Source of the DNA: Escarpia spicata
Taxonomy: Eukaryota; Annelida; Polychaeta; Sabellida; Siboglinidae
Direction of reading: 5' to 3'
NCBI GenBank assembly: GCA_963995525.1
Contig: OZ023206.1
Span: forward strand, 63,943,204-64,007,203
DNA length: 64,000 nucleotides
Under the pieces are notes generated by a model. It did not search any database. It saw only the letters and a list, made by a program, of their open reading frames with translations, and had not been told where the DNA came from. Both the position numbers and the translations under genes were made by a program. Below, one piece after another: positions 1-16,130 of the stretch; position 1 is the first letter of the stretch; each line of letters starts with the position of its first letter.

Positions 1-596
1 CATTTTGCTGGTAGAGTCCAAGCTGAAGTCTTCGCTGCCTTCATTCATTGTTCTTCCTTCTTCCATCACTTCCGCCAACACAGTTCCCTGAAGATTTCGT
101 CGGTGTTATATTATCCCATTCACGGCAAGCGGTGACAGTCTTTTATATTCGCCGAAATATTGAATTATCTTTTTATTTATACAAAACTCCTGACTCCAGA
201 AAGCGCCAGCAAGACGTCGTCCAAAAGTAAGCCACTAAACGGATTCAGTTGAAACTGACGTGGACAGCTAAATCGGCCTGTACGCTTTGTGATCACCACC
301 GGTCGATCACGTCCGCTTGCGCAAATCCTATCTGCTGCATCTCTTCGACTTGCGCTAATCCGGTAGCTGTCTACCGCGGCGTAGACTAAGTACCCACCGC
401 CGTGCCAGCCAGCCAATGGGAGCGGTCGCCGTAGTGCGCAGGCGCGTCGTCGCTAGGCTAGCGCGTGCGGCCGCCGCGGTCGACAAACGTCTATCTCATC
501 GGCGTGTTATTAATTTCATGCGGCGTGAATTTCGTCCGGGGATGATTGGTCGACCGGACGGGCGGCCAGGCGGGCGCGAAGGCGACCAGGCGAGCG
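1..596. other. No gene seen; CpG-rich patch at about 350-596
   Basis: No reading frame here has recognisable homology or credible splice context. From about 350 onward the base composition changes from AT-rich to strongly CpG-rich, with a short ATTAATTTCATG core near 509. It could be a regulatory region or the body of the dispersed repeat that follows; nothing in the sequence decides this. Confidence 0.4.
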
Positions 597-706
597 CGAG
601 GGCGGAGTTATGGCCGTCGGAATGGGCTCTGATCCACAGTTCTGGATACAGATCGGAGGACGAGAGTATGGTGATTTATCAAAGGATTTCTTCGATATAT
701 ATCTAA

Positions 707-712
<6 letters not shown>
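597..712 (+). repeat. Dispersed repeat ending in a TG microsatellite, copy 1
   Basis: About 110 bp beginning GAGGGCGGAGTTATGG and ending ATATCTAAG, immediately followed by a (TG)n tract. The reverse complement of 4638-4750 is the same sequence at roughly 90% identity and is also joined to the dinucleotide tract at the same point. This is a dispersed, probably non-autonomous retroposed element whose 3' end seeds a TG repeat. The true 5' end is not visible; copies diverge upstream of about 597. Confidence 0.75.
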
Positions 713-836
<124 letters not shown>

Positions 837-852
837 GTGTATAATTCGCATG

Positions 853-863
853 TATATATATGC

Positions 864-926
<63 letters not shown>
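853..926. repeat. (TA)n microsatellite
   Basis: Pure TA dinucleotide tract of roughly 60 bases preceded by ATGTATATATATGC and ended by a short CACACACA run. Likely replication-slippage product and a potential cruciform. Confidence 0.95.
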
Positions 927-936
<10 letters not shown>

Positions 937-937
937 T

Positions 938-2638
938 GATTGATTTATATTAATTATCTTAGCATAAAGTACTTGCATTGTAAGTCATCACAATATAATG
1001 TGGCTACACCGCATAGCTGTAAGGTTTCGTTTATAGCGCCGTGATTGTTCGATAGAATTCTGCTTGTGGTTCTTGGTTTAAGTGATGACCTGGACAATGT
1101 AATCCTAGTCGGACTCCCTTACTAACGGTGTCGCCCTCCGCTGTCTTCAGTCCATTCTCACCGGTCAAGTCCAGCGGCTGTAACTGATGTGTTTCACGCT
1201 TCATCACCTTTATCTTGCTCGTCCACTCAGGCTTGACCATGTGTCCGTCGCTAATTTAAGTAATCTTATCGCCGGCAATAAATTATTGTTACTTCGTAAG
1301 TGAAACTGTCGCGTCCCAGTTTGAGTCGTCATCGAGTTTCGACTGAGTTGTAAATGACGTAGCAGACGTGAGCTGAACGTGGCTTTATAATACATGTAAA
1401 TCCAATTAAATTAGTTTGTTGTACTGTGCATTATATAGGTTCGAAAGTGGCTTAACATAGAGATTATCGACACTATTACTATAGGCTGTAGTATCGACAC
1501 AGTATGTTCTCAAGTTAAGAGTAGACATGTGTCCATCCAATCTATTGGTTTAAACAACCGATATTATGCGGTTCATTTATCAACCAATCCATATTGGTTA
1601 TAATATTTACCTACATACGTTGGTCAATTTAACCCAGATATTAATTAAAATATCTGAGTTATGTGTGATACCACCAATGCACAATGACCAAACTAAGACT
1701 AATTATATTGATTGATATATGATTTGTTAGTTTAAAATAAGAATAACTAGCATTAATACAATAGACCATTAAAGTAAGTGAATATTATGTAATTACGACG
1801 TAATGGAAATGTACTTAAAATTAAGTTATATCAACTAATCTGGTCTAAATTGTGGTATGTGTATATACATTGTTAGGATTACAAATGTGGTTCAATAATG
1901 CCCAGTCAACACATCTATATATACTTTCTCACCACTATAATTATATTATCACAATTTCTTTTAATTCGTTAACACACAAACCAACTACAGTTGTGTGTAT
2001 ATATAAATTATGCTTGTGGGGAAAACATTTGGTTTTGATTTTGAACTGTTACCGCGTATACAGTGTGCGGTGGCATTATTGGGCTAACCATGTGATTGGT
2101 CACAGGACAACCGGCGTATTGGTCACTAGTTAACAAATATATTCGTTAAAATAACCAATATTGGACTAACTAATGTGATTGGTTACCGGACTACCAACTA
2201 TTACCAACTAATTATACTGGATGTTTTCCTACCAATCTGCTTTAGGTTTTAAACAATACATTAATGTCTCCGATAAATTATATTTGTCGTATTATAACCG
2301 ACGATTTGCTGTGTTTCCGCTCGTATCGAGGATCACTTAGTCGACGGACCTGGTAACACGTTGCCTCTTATCATAATCGTATTTCTTTCTAAAACCAATG
2401 TTTACCCGCACAGGGCAATTGGCGCGAATTACCCCACGATTAGGTCGGAACGAGCCGCTTGGGCATTGGGATGGGGTACGGGTGTCAACCCACAAATGAG
2501 TATGTGTCCCTTGGCGCGAGGTGTCTGCCACACACCGGGGGCCACTAACGGCGGGGGTCGTATCATAATGGTATTGTGGACATATTTTTGGTAAATCCAG
2601 TAAAATATATTTCGTGTTGTGCGAGCGCATGAGATAGT
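938..2638. other. AT-rich non-coding region with diverged direct repeats
   Basis: No credible gene. The stretch 1540-2230 is rich in CCAAT/ATTGG motifs. It contains a diverged direct repeat of about 81-bp spacing: a GTGATTGGTYACMGGAC core at about 2092 and again at about 2173, each preceded by GGRCTAAC. This looks like an old tandem or dispersed repeat. The remainder shows nothing recognisable. Confidence 0.4.
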
Positions 2639-2915
2639 TCGTGTGTGTGTGTGTGTGTGTGCGTGTGTATGTGTGCGTGTGTGTGCGTGTGTGTGTATGT
2701 GTGCGTGTGTGTGTGTGTGCGTGTGGGTGCGTGAGTTTGCGTGTGTGGTGCGTTCGTGCGTGCGCGCGTGTGTGTGTGAGAAAGTGTGTGTGTATGCGTG
2801 TGCGTCTGAGTGTACGTGTATGTGAGTGTGTGTGCGTGTGTGTGAGAGAGAAAGCGTGTGTGTGTGTGCGTGTGTGCGCGCGTGAGTGCGTGCGTGAGTG
2901 CGTGCGTGTGTGTGC
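2639..2915. repeat. Degenerate (TG)n tract
   Basis: TG/GTGC-rich imperfect microsatellite with GAGAGA interruptions. It directly precedes the tail end of a SINE at 2934. Interruptions suggest it is older than the pure tracts elsewhere in the window. Confidence 0.9.
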
Positions 2916-2933
2916 CTACATTTTGTTTTCATG

Positions 2934-3250
2934 AAAGGTAAGTTCTAAAATACCGCGGTATCCAATCCTTAGGACCGTTCAAAGCGCTTTACATTTTACT
3001 CCCTGGAAGGCGTGTTCATTATCTCGGAAGCATTCACCCACGATGCAATTACTGCGCGAAGACTACTCGTATTCAAATTTCCACCACTGTCTACAGCCAG
3101 GTACACATTCATACAGCTGAGTGAACTGGAGCAACGTGGAGAAAACGAATTTGCCAACGGTTCGAAACGACAACAATAGGATTCGTACCCGGAATATCTC
3201 GATTGAGAATCCGATGCTTTATTGACAGTATTCACCACAGCTCTCCATGT
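2934..3250 (-). mobile_element. tRNA-derived SINE, copy 1 (diverged)
   Basis: Same family as the copies at 22.8, 38.4 and 59.0 kb. On the minus strand the 3' body includes TAAAGCGCTTTGAACG and a GCGGTATTTTAGAACTTACC-type end at 2934. The internal CAGCTGAGTGAACTGGAGCAACG block (as read on plus) is shared by all copies. The B-box-like GGATTCGTACCC at about 3179 is the reverse complement of a tRNA T-arm consensus, one base off. The tRNA head is badly decayed. Confidence 0.75.
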
Positions 3251-4750
<1,500 letters not shown>

Positions 4751-7600
4751 TGCCTACGTACATACCTTTTTATGGTAGCATGATTACAGTTAGATTTGTA
4801 ATTTGACTCTATCCCGTTTTTGACCCTCATATATTAATCATTAGAACAAATGCGTACACGTTTCAAGTCATAATTGCAACAAAACGAAAACATGTATATC
4901 ACCCTTGATTGTTTCCTTCGATACGTTGGCAAGAGACAGACCGGCATGGAGCAACTTCGGCGCTGCCCTAAACGCCAATAGGCAGTAAGTAAGTAACCAT
5001 TACAATTCATGGGATTAACGAACAGCGACACGCTCTGCTAATAAATGCGGTTGTGCAGTTATGATTTCATAATCACACACATCCAGTCACGGCCCTACTA
5101 TTTATTTACGTCACGACGCGACCAACGCGTTCAAAATGACATGTGACGACAATGAAGCTCTTGTTTACCTCGTCGCTTATACAATGCCAACCACCAGCTG
5201 CAATAGAAAACATAGTCCACAACTTTGAATATTTTCCATAACATCATCAGGCGTGTAAAATAAATGTCAAATTGTACATTTGCGACAATTTTTCCTCCTT
5301 AATTGTATGCTCGACCGTGGCATTTATAGCACAGTTCTCGCACGATGACACATGCATACAATTCGCAAATTCCGGACTCTGGGAAAGCAACATTTGTTAC
5401 GCTGAGAGTTGCGGTATTCTATAAATTATGTACAGAACAAACATTGAGCAATATACAATGAATGATTAGTTCAGTTTTTATCTACTTTGAATGAGAATTG
5501 TATTTAAAATAAAACATTATGGGATTAAAATAATAATTTAGCGCTTTTTATATGATTTCTCCCGGAAAACCTCTTTGACGATCTCCTGCGTTGACGCTAT
5601 AATTATAACAGTTGTGTATCATCCGCACACGCTGAAGGAAACACGTTTTGTATTCCCCGGGAGCCGGTCTTATATATTTACACTGAGGTCTGGTTTCGTT
5701 AAACGGTGGCGCGGATAAAACTAATAAACGATGCACCATAGAGTAAGACTACGGATAAGTTATCCTCCTCCGGGGAAATGATCTGCGGGTCAAGACTGAC
5801 AGGGGGCTGTTGGCGCGACACAACTCTTGCCCAACGGGTCCCCGAAGCTCCCTTGTCCACGGCGCCCTGTTGCGGCAGACGGAGACGGTTTCAGTGGAGA
5901 GACTCCAGACCAAATCACCGTCTCGCTGTTTCCTCAGCTGATTTAGTCTGTCAGGACTCCGGTTCTTTCGTGTCCAAACTGCAAGTTGTGAATAGTTTAA
6001 ATAACATCCGCAGTCGGCTTAAGTAAAAAGTGCACACATTTGTTTAAAAGGTCGAAATAATTGAATTTGTAAGTGGCCGACATCGAGCCTCCAATTTACA
6101 GAATTTCATAGTGATAATGTTTTGGAGAGAGCGAATAAAGTTGACAGCATCAACGCAGAACATTAATTCCATAGGCAGTAATTAAAATAAACAATAGCTT
6201 CTCTAATGAATTTAGCAAAACTATATATATTTCGTAGCGGATACAAGGTGGTTTTGCTTTATCACAAAATTAATTTTAAGTGACACTAGCGAACAAAATC
6301 GAATCATTATTGAGAAGGCACGTTTAACCATCACAAACAAATACTGCACGAGGCGTGAACGAATTACGATATGAAAAGGTGGAAAATATGTCTCGTTTTG
6401 TTGCAACATTTTGTTGCATCTGAGTATGACAAGCTTTCGTATGGACATAATTATCAACATATATAAAACAAACATTTAACGTTTGTTCATGCGAATCAAA
6501 AAATAGTAATATAAATATTAAGAACTGTATTATATATTATATAATGTAGCATTATAATATGTATATATATATAACATATAATGTAAAATGTACAATGTTC
6601 AACGTATAACGAATAACGCATAAAAGATAACGTATAATTTATGATATACAACATAGAATGCGTAATGTATAATATATACTGTTTCATAATATAATAATAA
6701 GGAAGGCAATGATGACTTCAAAGTAAACGTTTGAAATCAACCAACCTGATATCGCATACGATAAAATCAAACTTATTCTATGAATGAAAATGAGCAAAAA
6801 ATACCTAAACAACTAAATGGGACATTTTTCACAAACAAACACCACGTCGGGGACTGATGTTCGTATAAATTATACCCTACGGCTGTCTGCCTCCGTCACC
6901 CCGGCCCAACGTTCCGGCAAGCTCCTCCGACCAGTTATCGCGGCAGTGACGTCGATCTGTCGAGCGGCCCCCGAGCGAGTCTCTCCGTACAGCGGCTGGC
7001 GTCGCCTCGCCCCGCCGCTATCAGCTACCGGCTCAACACCGCCCGCCGCCCGCCACCTGCACCCACTTATCCACCTGCACACGATAGCTCCTCGAAATTT
7101 ATTCCCTAATGAATCACAAATCTATGCTAAGTTCGTCGTTCCTTAACTCTAATCTATCGCCTACCCCGCTTAAGTGTTTTCAATTCCCCCCGCGGTCGTT
7201 CATTTGTAACGCCAATCAGCCGGACGCGTTCCGTGTCCGCTGCGACGTCTCGTCTACCGGTCAATGTGGTGCCGCGGGTGACCTGTCACGTTGATCGTGT
7301 GTCACGGTCAATTGATGCAACTGACCACAGAATAACCGATTTGTGAAGATGGAGCATCTAGTTAAACCCCAATAACGCTTATGTTTTTAAAAGTATGAAC
7401 TTTATAGATCTGTTTTATATACTATTTGCTCTATTGACAAATCTCCAGATTGTATTAGGGTTATATTGGTATTAGTTACATTTCAATACAGGGCTTCGAA
7501 GAAGTAGGTGTGTACATCCACTAGCTCCACCGAACTCTTCAGCATAGATCTTTTATTTAATCTGTAAAGTATTTCGTATCGAAGAACTGTAAAACTACGA
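4751..7600. other. Gene-poor region with CpG-rich patches
   Basis: No supported gene. 5770-5960, 6880-7080 and 7170-7300 are CpG-rich islands in AT-rich surroundings. Parts of 7190-7310 (around AACGCCAATCAGCCGG) look like dense non-coding sequence rather than random DNA. 6490-6690 is a run of imperfect ATATAATGTA-like repeats. Open frames here have no domain support. Confidence 0.35.
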
Positions 7601-9721
<2,121 letters not shown>

Positions 9722-9723
9722 AC

Positions 9724-11719
9724 AAACAAGATTTAACAAGATTGCCACCCACAAAATTAACTCTAGATGGCAGGTGGGCAAGGAAGCCTATTGGCTTATC
9801 GAGAGTCCAGTACTTCTTATCAACGTATATCCCGCCCTTTTAAAGTATGTGTCAATTTTATTTTTAAACATTTTCACGTTACTAGCACAAACACAATCAG
9901 GAGATAATCTGTTCCATTCAGTTACAGTCCTTTGTGAGAATGAAAACTTTCTTATATCTAATCTACACTGCACCTTTACTAATGTAACTTCATGTCCTCT
10001 GGTCCTTCTTATCTTTCTTAACTGAGAAAAAATATTTATATCAATATTTTCATTACTGTTCAATATTTTAAATAGTTCTATCTGATCTCCTCTCAATCTC
10101 CTGGTCTCTGGTGTCGTTAAACCACATTTTTAGGCGTATTTCGTAACTGAGATCCCTCAGTTTTGATATCATTTTAGGTGCTCTCCTATCTTCCCTGGTA
10201 AACACTGAACTAAAATATTCATTCAGGTCTTATGCCATTAAGAATCCCTCTGATATTATATTTCCAGTACTATCTTCTAGAGGACCGACCTTATCATGAA
10301 GTTTCAGTTTGCTTCGAACATACGCATAAAAACTCTTGTGTCATGTTTTATATTACAAGCTAATTTGTGTTCGTAGCTTCTCTTCGAATTTCGAATTTTA
10401 GTTGTAGCTTGGTTCATTGCTTCTTTATAAATGTTGTAGTCTTCGTCATTTCCAGTGTGTCTATATGACTTCCACATCATTTGTTTATACTTAATTTTTC
10501 TAATGGCTTCTTTCGATAAGTATTTCTTTCTGGACCGTTTCCCTTGTTTTTTTAAGGGAACAAATTTATTGACGAGGCACTCTATTTCACTCTTGAAGAT
10601 ATTCCAGCATTCTGTTGCTGTCTTATTCTTCAGTGTGTTGTTCCAGACTATCTTTGCTATATATTTCCTCATTTCCTTATATCTTCCTTTGTGGAAAATT
10701 TTCCTATATTGCTTTTCACTATTCCTTTAAGATTTTACTTTGAAGGTAAATGTATCTGGTTGTGATCACTACTCCCCAGTGGCTCACATATCTTGACATT
10801 GTCAACTAATTCATTCTGTGAGGACAAAAGTATGTCTAAAACATTCTCACCCCTGGTTGGCTCTAGCACATGTTGAGAAAGGAAAGTATCTTGTACAAAA
10901 CTAAAAACTTGTGGTCCTCACTCTCCATACTCTGTAGAGATTAAAATCCCCCATAGTAATACAGTCCCGTTTGCTTACTTCCCTTATAGCGTTTTGTATT
11001 TTTCATTATCTTCTATGCTTATGTTTGGACTTCCATAAACTAACCCAACTGTTAACGTTGAGTTTTCTGTAACTATGTTACACCAAACAGCTTCTTCGCA
11101 ATCTGCTTCTCTTTCTAATTTTATTTCATAAGCCTGGATAGATTCTTTAATATATACAATATCTCCACTTCCCCTTCTTCCTATTCTATCTTTCCTGAAC
11201 ATTACATATCCTGTCAGTCCCAATTTTGCACCTGATGTATCGGTGCTGGTCCATGATTCGGTTATACCTATTATATGAGGGTCAATATCTTCTACCATAA
11301 TGTTTAGTTCATTTCTTTTGTTTACTATACTCCTTGCATTTAAATACATTTATATCCAGCTTCAGTAGAGTTTTCCATACTGTTCTTTGCTGATGTATTT
11401 GTGCTGTCTTCGTCTATGCCTCCAGTTTCAGGCTTCTCTGTGAGTCCCCCCTGCGAATCTAGTTTAAATAGATGCAACCTGTCCCACTGTCAACAGATCG
11501 CAGCAGGTTCTCTGAGAAAACTGCTGCCCCTTTCCACTTAGACGGAGGCCATCTCTCATGTACAGATCTTCCCTCCCAACAAAGTATCCCCATAAATATA
11601 TGAATCCCACCTCCTCTTCTTCACACTTCTGCTCAACTAGTGCGTTGATCGCCATCCTCTTGCATGCCCCAATACCTTGTCTACCCTTTCAGTCACATGT
11701 TCTATCCTAGCCCCCGGTA
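9724..11719 (-). mobile_element. CR1-type LINE copy C, internally deleted and 5'-truncated
   Basis: Same family as copies A (41.2 kb) and B (46.5 kb). Reading on minus from 11719 there are four parts. First is a fragment of the ORF1 esterase including YMRDGLRLSGKG, with an internal loss of about 185 bp relative to copy B. Next is the TTTAAAC junction (11462-11468), then the endonuclease start (LNARSIVNKRNEL) and the linker region. The last part is the ORF2 C-terminus. The reverse transcriptase core is missing: sequence jumps from the RRATKMIP-equivalent region (about 10180) straight to the EDISS-equivalent region (about 10195), about 1.2 kb shorter than copy B. The 3' end carries two ATCTTGTTAA units as in the other copies. 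The element is dead, with several frame breaks. Confidence 0.92.
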
Positions 11720-12649
11720 ACGAACGTTGTGACCCACATTGTAAACAGAACGGAAATGGCTCCACACGCGCTTCACATGCGAAGTAGGGGAACGGCGTGG
11801 AAAACGGGCCCCTTAAGCGATATTTGTTATCAAGATGACATTTTTCATTTTAATAAATTGTTATCTACGGAATCATCTTCTCCACTGATCTGACTACGTC
11901 TGTGCTAAAATGTTGCGTATTTCTATTAAAATTACTGTATTTACGGGATGTTTAAGAACACCACCCGATTTTTAACTGGCTAAAAAGGTGCGCCCAAAAA
12001 CTGCCCCCCCCCTGCACATCCACTTGTATTATTTAGACGTCATCACACATTTCGCAAACACATTGTGCATATTCGGACCCTGGCCAGTCATGGTGTGCCC
12101 ATGGCGCATATTAGTCACATTTTTGTCCTTTCTTGCCCGTCCTTACTGTTCGAAAACAGTTGTTGCATTATTGTTTCTGCATCCAGTTGTCTCGCTTGTT
12201 TTCGAAGCTACGAGACATCGCAGTAGCGTGGCGAACGATCTCTTCCACGTCCCGAGTAGTTCCACTGGTGTTGGTCTCAGGCTCCTTCCGCATTGTAGGA
12301 TTTTTGTGACATTTTGTTCTCAATCGATGTTGACGTTTGTATGGCCTGAGCGTGGTGATGCATGTCTTTTCTCAGTTATTCGACTTTCACTTAGTTGATT
12401 GATATCCTTCCAGTATATGTGAGACACCCGCTACGGGGTTTATTATCATGGTTGGGTGATACATGCAACTGAACAAAATCCCTACACCTCATATTGACGT
12501 TATATATTTATAAAATGTATTAGTAATATTATCGTTTTGCTAAATAATTTTATTATTATTAATATTATATAACTGGGTAATATTTAATGTTCTATGTAAA
12601 GTAACGTAATACCATAAAACCTTACAAATGCAGCTGTGTGTATTGTATC
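11720..12649. other. No gene seen; possible DNA-transposon remnant
   Basis: A 411-nt open frame at 11988-12398 has no recognisable domain. The motif GTGCGCCCAAAAACTG at about 11986 is nearly the reverse complement of GGTTTTGGGCGCAC at about 16148, on the far side of the LINE. These could be the two ends of an older element that the LINE entered. A minus-strand snippet starting MSQKSYNAE near 12326 is weakly reminiscent of pogo/Tigger transposase starts but is too short to call. Confidence 0.3.
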
Positions 12650-12719
12650 AACAGCATATCGACGATAGCGAACCCCTGTTAGCATAGAGGGCAACATACG
12701 TTTTTGTGATAACTTAACT

Positions 12720-15700
12720 ATGGCGTCAACTACACAACAAAATGACGAGTTAACGCCTCCGTATGATACACCGTTTGCTTATAATGAACACTGTTACGAA
12801 CACGATATTGATACTGATTGTTTGTTGTATAACGATTTGCCCACGCAATGTAAATACTACACCCCAGCACAATTTTCAACAAACTTTAGCAGTGTTGGCA
12901 AAAACCAGCCAATCAAACTGAGTATGATACACTTTAATGCTCGGAGTTTAAAAGCTAACTTACCCAAGATTAAAGATACTATCCAAAGCATGGAGTATAA
13001 ATTTCATATAATTGCTATATCAGAAACGTGGCTTAAAGAAAACAATTGGGACGGAAGTGAAGTAAACTGTAACGATGTCGTATTTTCGGGTTACAAACTG
13101 TACTGTAATTCCAGAAAAAACAAACACGGTGGCGGCGTTGCCATATATGTGTGTGAATCTGTACTTAACAATTGCCAGTCTTCTGATATTTGTCTAAGGA
13201 ATATATCGTATGCTGTTGATGACTGTTTTGAAAGCATCTTTATTGAGATACAAATTAATAAACACGAAAAAATCAATGTCGGTTGTATGTATAGAGCACC
13301 GAATACCAGCATCAGCAAATTTAATGACAATCTCTCATTCATACTGGGAAATCTCACCAGCAAAATCGTGTATATATGTGGTGATTACAATATAGACCTA
13401 TTGCACTGCGAAGAGCAAGCTGAATCAAAATATTTCATTGATCAAATGTTCAGCTCTGGATTATATCCCTTGATCACCAGGCCCACACGAGTAACAAGCA
13501 CGACTGCTAGTATAATAGATAACATTTTCTGTTCTGAACTGTGTAGAAACAAAATGTGCGGCATTGTTTTAAGCGATGCTACAGACCATATGCCAATTTT
13601 CGTCCTGTGTGACAACAGCACTTATGCGGTTATTAACGATGGTCCAACATATAAATATAACAGAACGTTAGATGAGGACTCATTAAACAAATTTAAGCAC
13701 GATTTAAATTATGCAAACTGGGACACTGTAATGAACGAGTCAAACCCTGATTTAGCATTCTCGCGCTTTATGCAAATACTAAATAATACTTATAACGATG
13801 CCTGTCCTGTAAAAACTACAACGTATTCAGGAGAGACAAAAAAGAATGATAAACATTGGTTATCAAGCGGGCTAAAAAACGCTTGCATAAAGAAGAATAA
13901 CATGTACTTAGCGTTTCTAAAAAATAGGACAGAATTAACAGAAATCCGCTACAAAAATAAGTTAACAAAATTATTACGTCTAGAAAAGAAAAAATATTAC
14001 AGAAAAAACTTGACGATTGCAAGACTAATATAAGAGCAACTTGGAAAACTCTTAACAGCATAATAGGTAAAAGAAAATCTGATACCACATATTTGAACAA
14101 GTTTCATGTTGGCGATAACATAGCAGTATTAGAAAATAAAGAAATAGCTAATCATTTTAACAATTTCTTCGTCGATATAGGTACTAAATTATCCAACCTC
14201 ATAGAACCCTGCCCGGGAACAAAGCCAACCGACTATGTAAAACGTACTGTATCACAATCAATGTATATGTCCCCCGTTACTGAGCAAGAAGTACTTGAAA
14301 TTGTGTCTGGGTGCAAAAGTAAAACTTCATACGGACACGATGAAATCAGCATGAAAACAGTTAAGCATGTAATAAAGCAAATTGTACAACCGCTAACCCA
14401 CATTTTTAACAGATCTTTGATCAGCGGATCATTTCCAAATGATATGAAATTAGCAAAAATCATTCCTATATTTAAGTTAGGAGATCGTTTTCAATTTTCT
14501 AATTATATACCTATATCTCTCTTATCCCAATTTTCAAAAATAATTGAAAAAATATTCAACAAAAGGCTAAGGTCTTTCATTGAAACACAACACATATTGA
14601 CAGATGGGCAGTATGGTTTCAGAAGTAATCACTCAACTTCACTAGCTTTAACAGAATTTGTCGAAAAAATTACATCCGCAATGGATAAATGCCAAAGCAC
14701 GATTGGGGTCTTTATCGACCTAAAAAAAGCCTTTGACACTGTTGACCACAACATACTGCTAAGTAAATTGCAATGCTACGGAATCAGGGGTCTGGCTCTG
14801 GCCTGGATAAAAAGCTACTTAACCAACCGTAGACAATATGTATGCTATAACAACAGTAACTCAGAACAAACGGAAATCAAGTGTGGAGTCCCGCACGGTT
14901 CAATCCTTGGCCCGTTATTATTTATTCTGTACATAAATGACATGTGTGAAGTCTCAAAATTGCTTGATATTATTTTGTTTGCTGATGATACAAACATTTT
15001 TTATTCCGCTAGTAACACAGATGAAGTAAGCACTGTTATTAACAACGAACTAAAAAACTAGACCTGTGGTTTCGAGCGAACAAATTATCACTTAATGTGA
15101 ACAAAACACATTTTATAATGTTTAACAATAAAAAGCAACCTAGAACAGATGTGCATATAGTTTTGAATGGGAAAAACATTGAGCAGGTATCATATACTAA
15201 ATTCCTTGGAGTAACCATTGACGAAAACGTAACATGGAGAGAACACGTAAAAATGGTTGAATCAAAAGTATCAAAAAACATAGCAGTTTTGTATAAAACT
15301 AGGCATGTTCTTGATTGTCAAGCGTTACACACATTATATAATTCACTTGTTGAACCACATATGTCATATTGCTGTGAGATCTGGGGAAATACTTATCAAT
15401 CTAGACTCAGAAAACTATTTATGTTACAGAAAGAAGCTATACGGATTATTTATAATCTTAATTACCATGATCATACATCTGTATTTTTCCATATCTCAAA
15501 CATGCTTAAATTTCATGATTTAGTTAAATACAAGACTATGATCATACTTTATAAAGCAAACAACCATTCTTTAAATGGTCGTGTTCAAGCATTATTTGAA
15601 CCAACCGCAGCTATACACATACATGATACAAGACAAAGCAAACTGTTCTATGTTAAAAAGACAAACACCACCCTCCGACTGCTGTCAATCACCGTCAAGG

Positions 15701-15759
15701 GTATAAAAACGTGGAACAATTTACCAAACAAATTTAATTTACTCAGCTTCCAAGTTTAA
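12720..15759 (+). pseudogene. LINE endonuclease / reverse transcriptase, two frameshifts
   Basis: Residues about 60-320 of the first segment (12720-14033) form an APE-type endonuclease, with HFNARSL, ISETWL, GGGVAIY, CGDYNIDLL and ATDHMPIF as successive catalytic blocks. The reverse transcriptase follows in a second frame up to 15061, with YGFRSNHST, GVFIDLKKAFDTVDHN, CGVPHGSILGPLLF and the catalytic LFADDTNIF. The usual NYRPISLL motif reads NYIPISLL. The C-terminal domain is in a third frame from about 15055 to 15759 (FLGVTIDENVTW, YCCEIWGNTY, IKTWNNLPNKF). Breaks lie at AAAAAAC in 13997-14004 and at AAAAAAC in 15053-15059, each shifting -1. Both look like loss of one A from an A7 run. ATG at 12720 is the first in frame. 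Confidence 0.85.
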
Positions 15760-15998
15760 CACAATTAAAAAAAGCAATCAAGTTGTCATTACTTTCTACA
15801 TATTTGTGAATTGTTAATTGAAGGTGATGTTTTGTTAAACCCATGTAATAGTAACACAAGCACTATAGTAAACAGTCTATATATGAGTTGTGAATATTAT
15901 TTTGTGATTTATTTATAATTCCTGTTGTATTTATTCAGTTTTCATAGTTCGAGTAGGGCATAGCAACACATAAGTCTATGACTTCAGCTATGTCCTTT

Positions 15999-16077
<79 letters not shown>
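15999..16077. repeat. (CAG)26 triplet tract inside the LINE 3' UTR
   Basis: About 26 uninterrupted CAG/AGC triplets after TATGTCCTTT, followed by CAAACCATACTG and then a (TTG)5 stretch. It lies between the LINE stop codon and the polyadenylation-type signal, so it is an expansion within the element rather than in a host gene. Confidence 0.95.
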
Positions 16078-16079
<2 letters not shown>

Positions 16080-16130
16080 ACCATACTGTGCATGTATTAT
16101 GTTGTTGTTGTTGTTGAATAAACATTCATT

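Larger units (their letters stand above)
12650..16130 (+). mobile_element. L2/Rex1-like non-LTR retrotransposon, nearly full length
   Basis: Contains an endonuclease plus reverse transcriptase frame (12720-15759) followed by a 3' UTR with a CAG tract and a polyadenylation-type GAATAAA at about 16115, then CATTCATTCATG. The protein belongs to the jockey-superfamily LINEs; DLKKAFDTVDHNILL and FLGVTIDENVTW fit CR1/L2/Rex1-type elements, but I cannot place the exact clade. It is unrelated at sequence level to the CR1 copies A-C. The 5' limit is not defined; 12650 is an estimate. Confidence 0.85.

Noticed and set aside
11988..12398. 136-codon open frame on plus
   Set aside because: Hydrophobic low-information sequence, likely antisense of a decayed transposon; no homology recognised.
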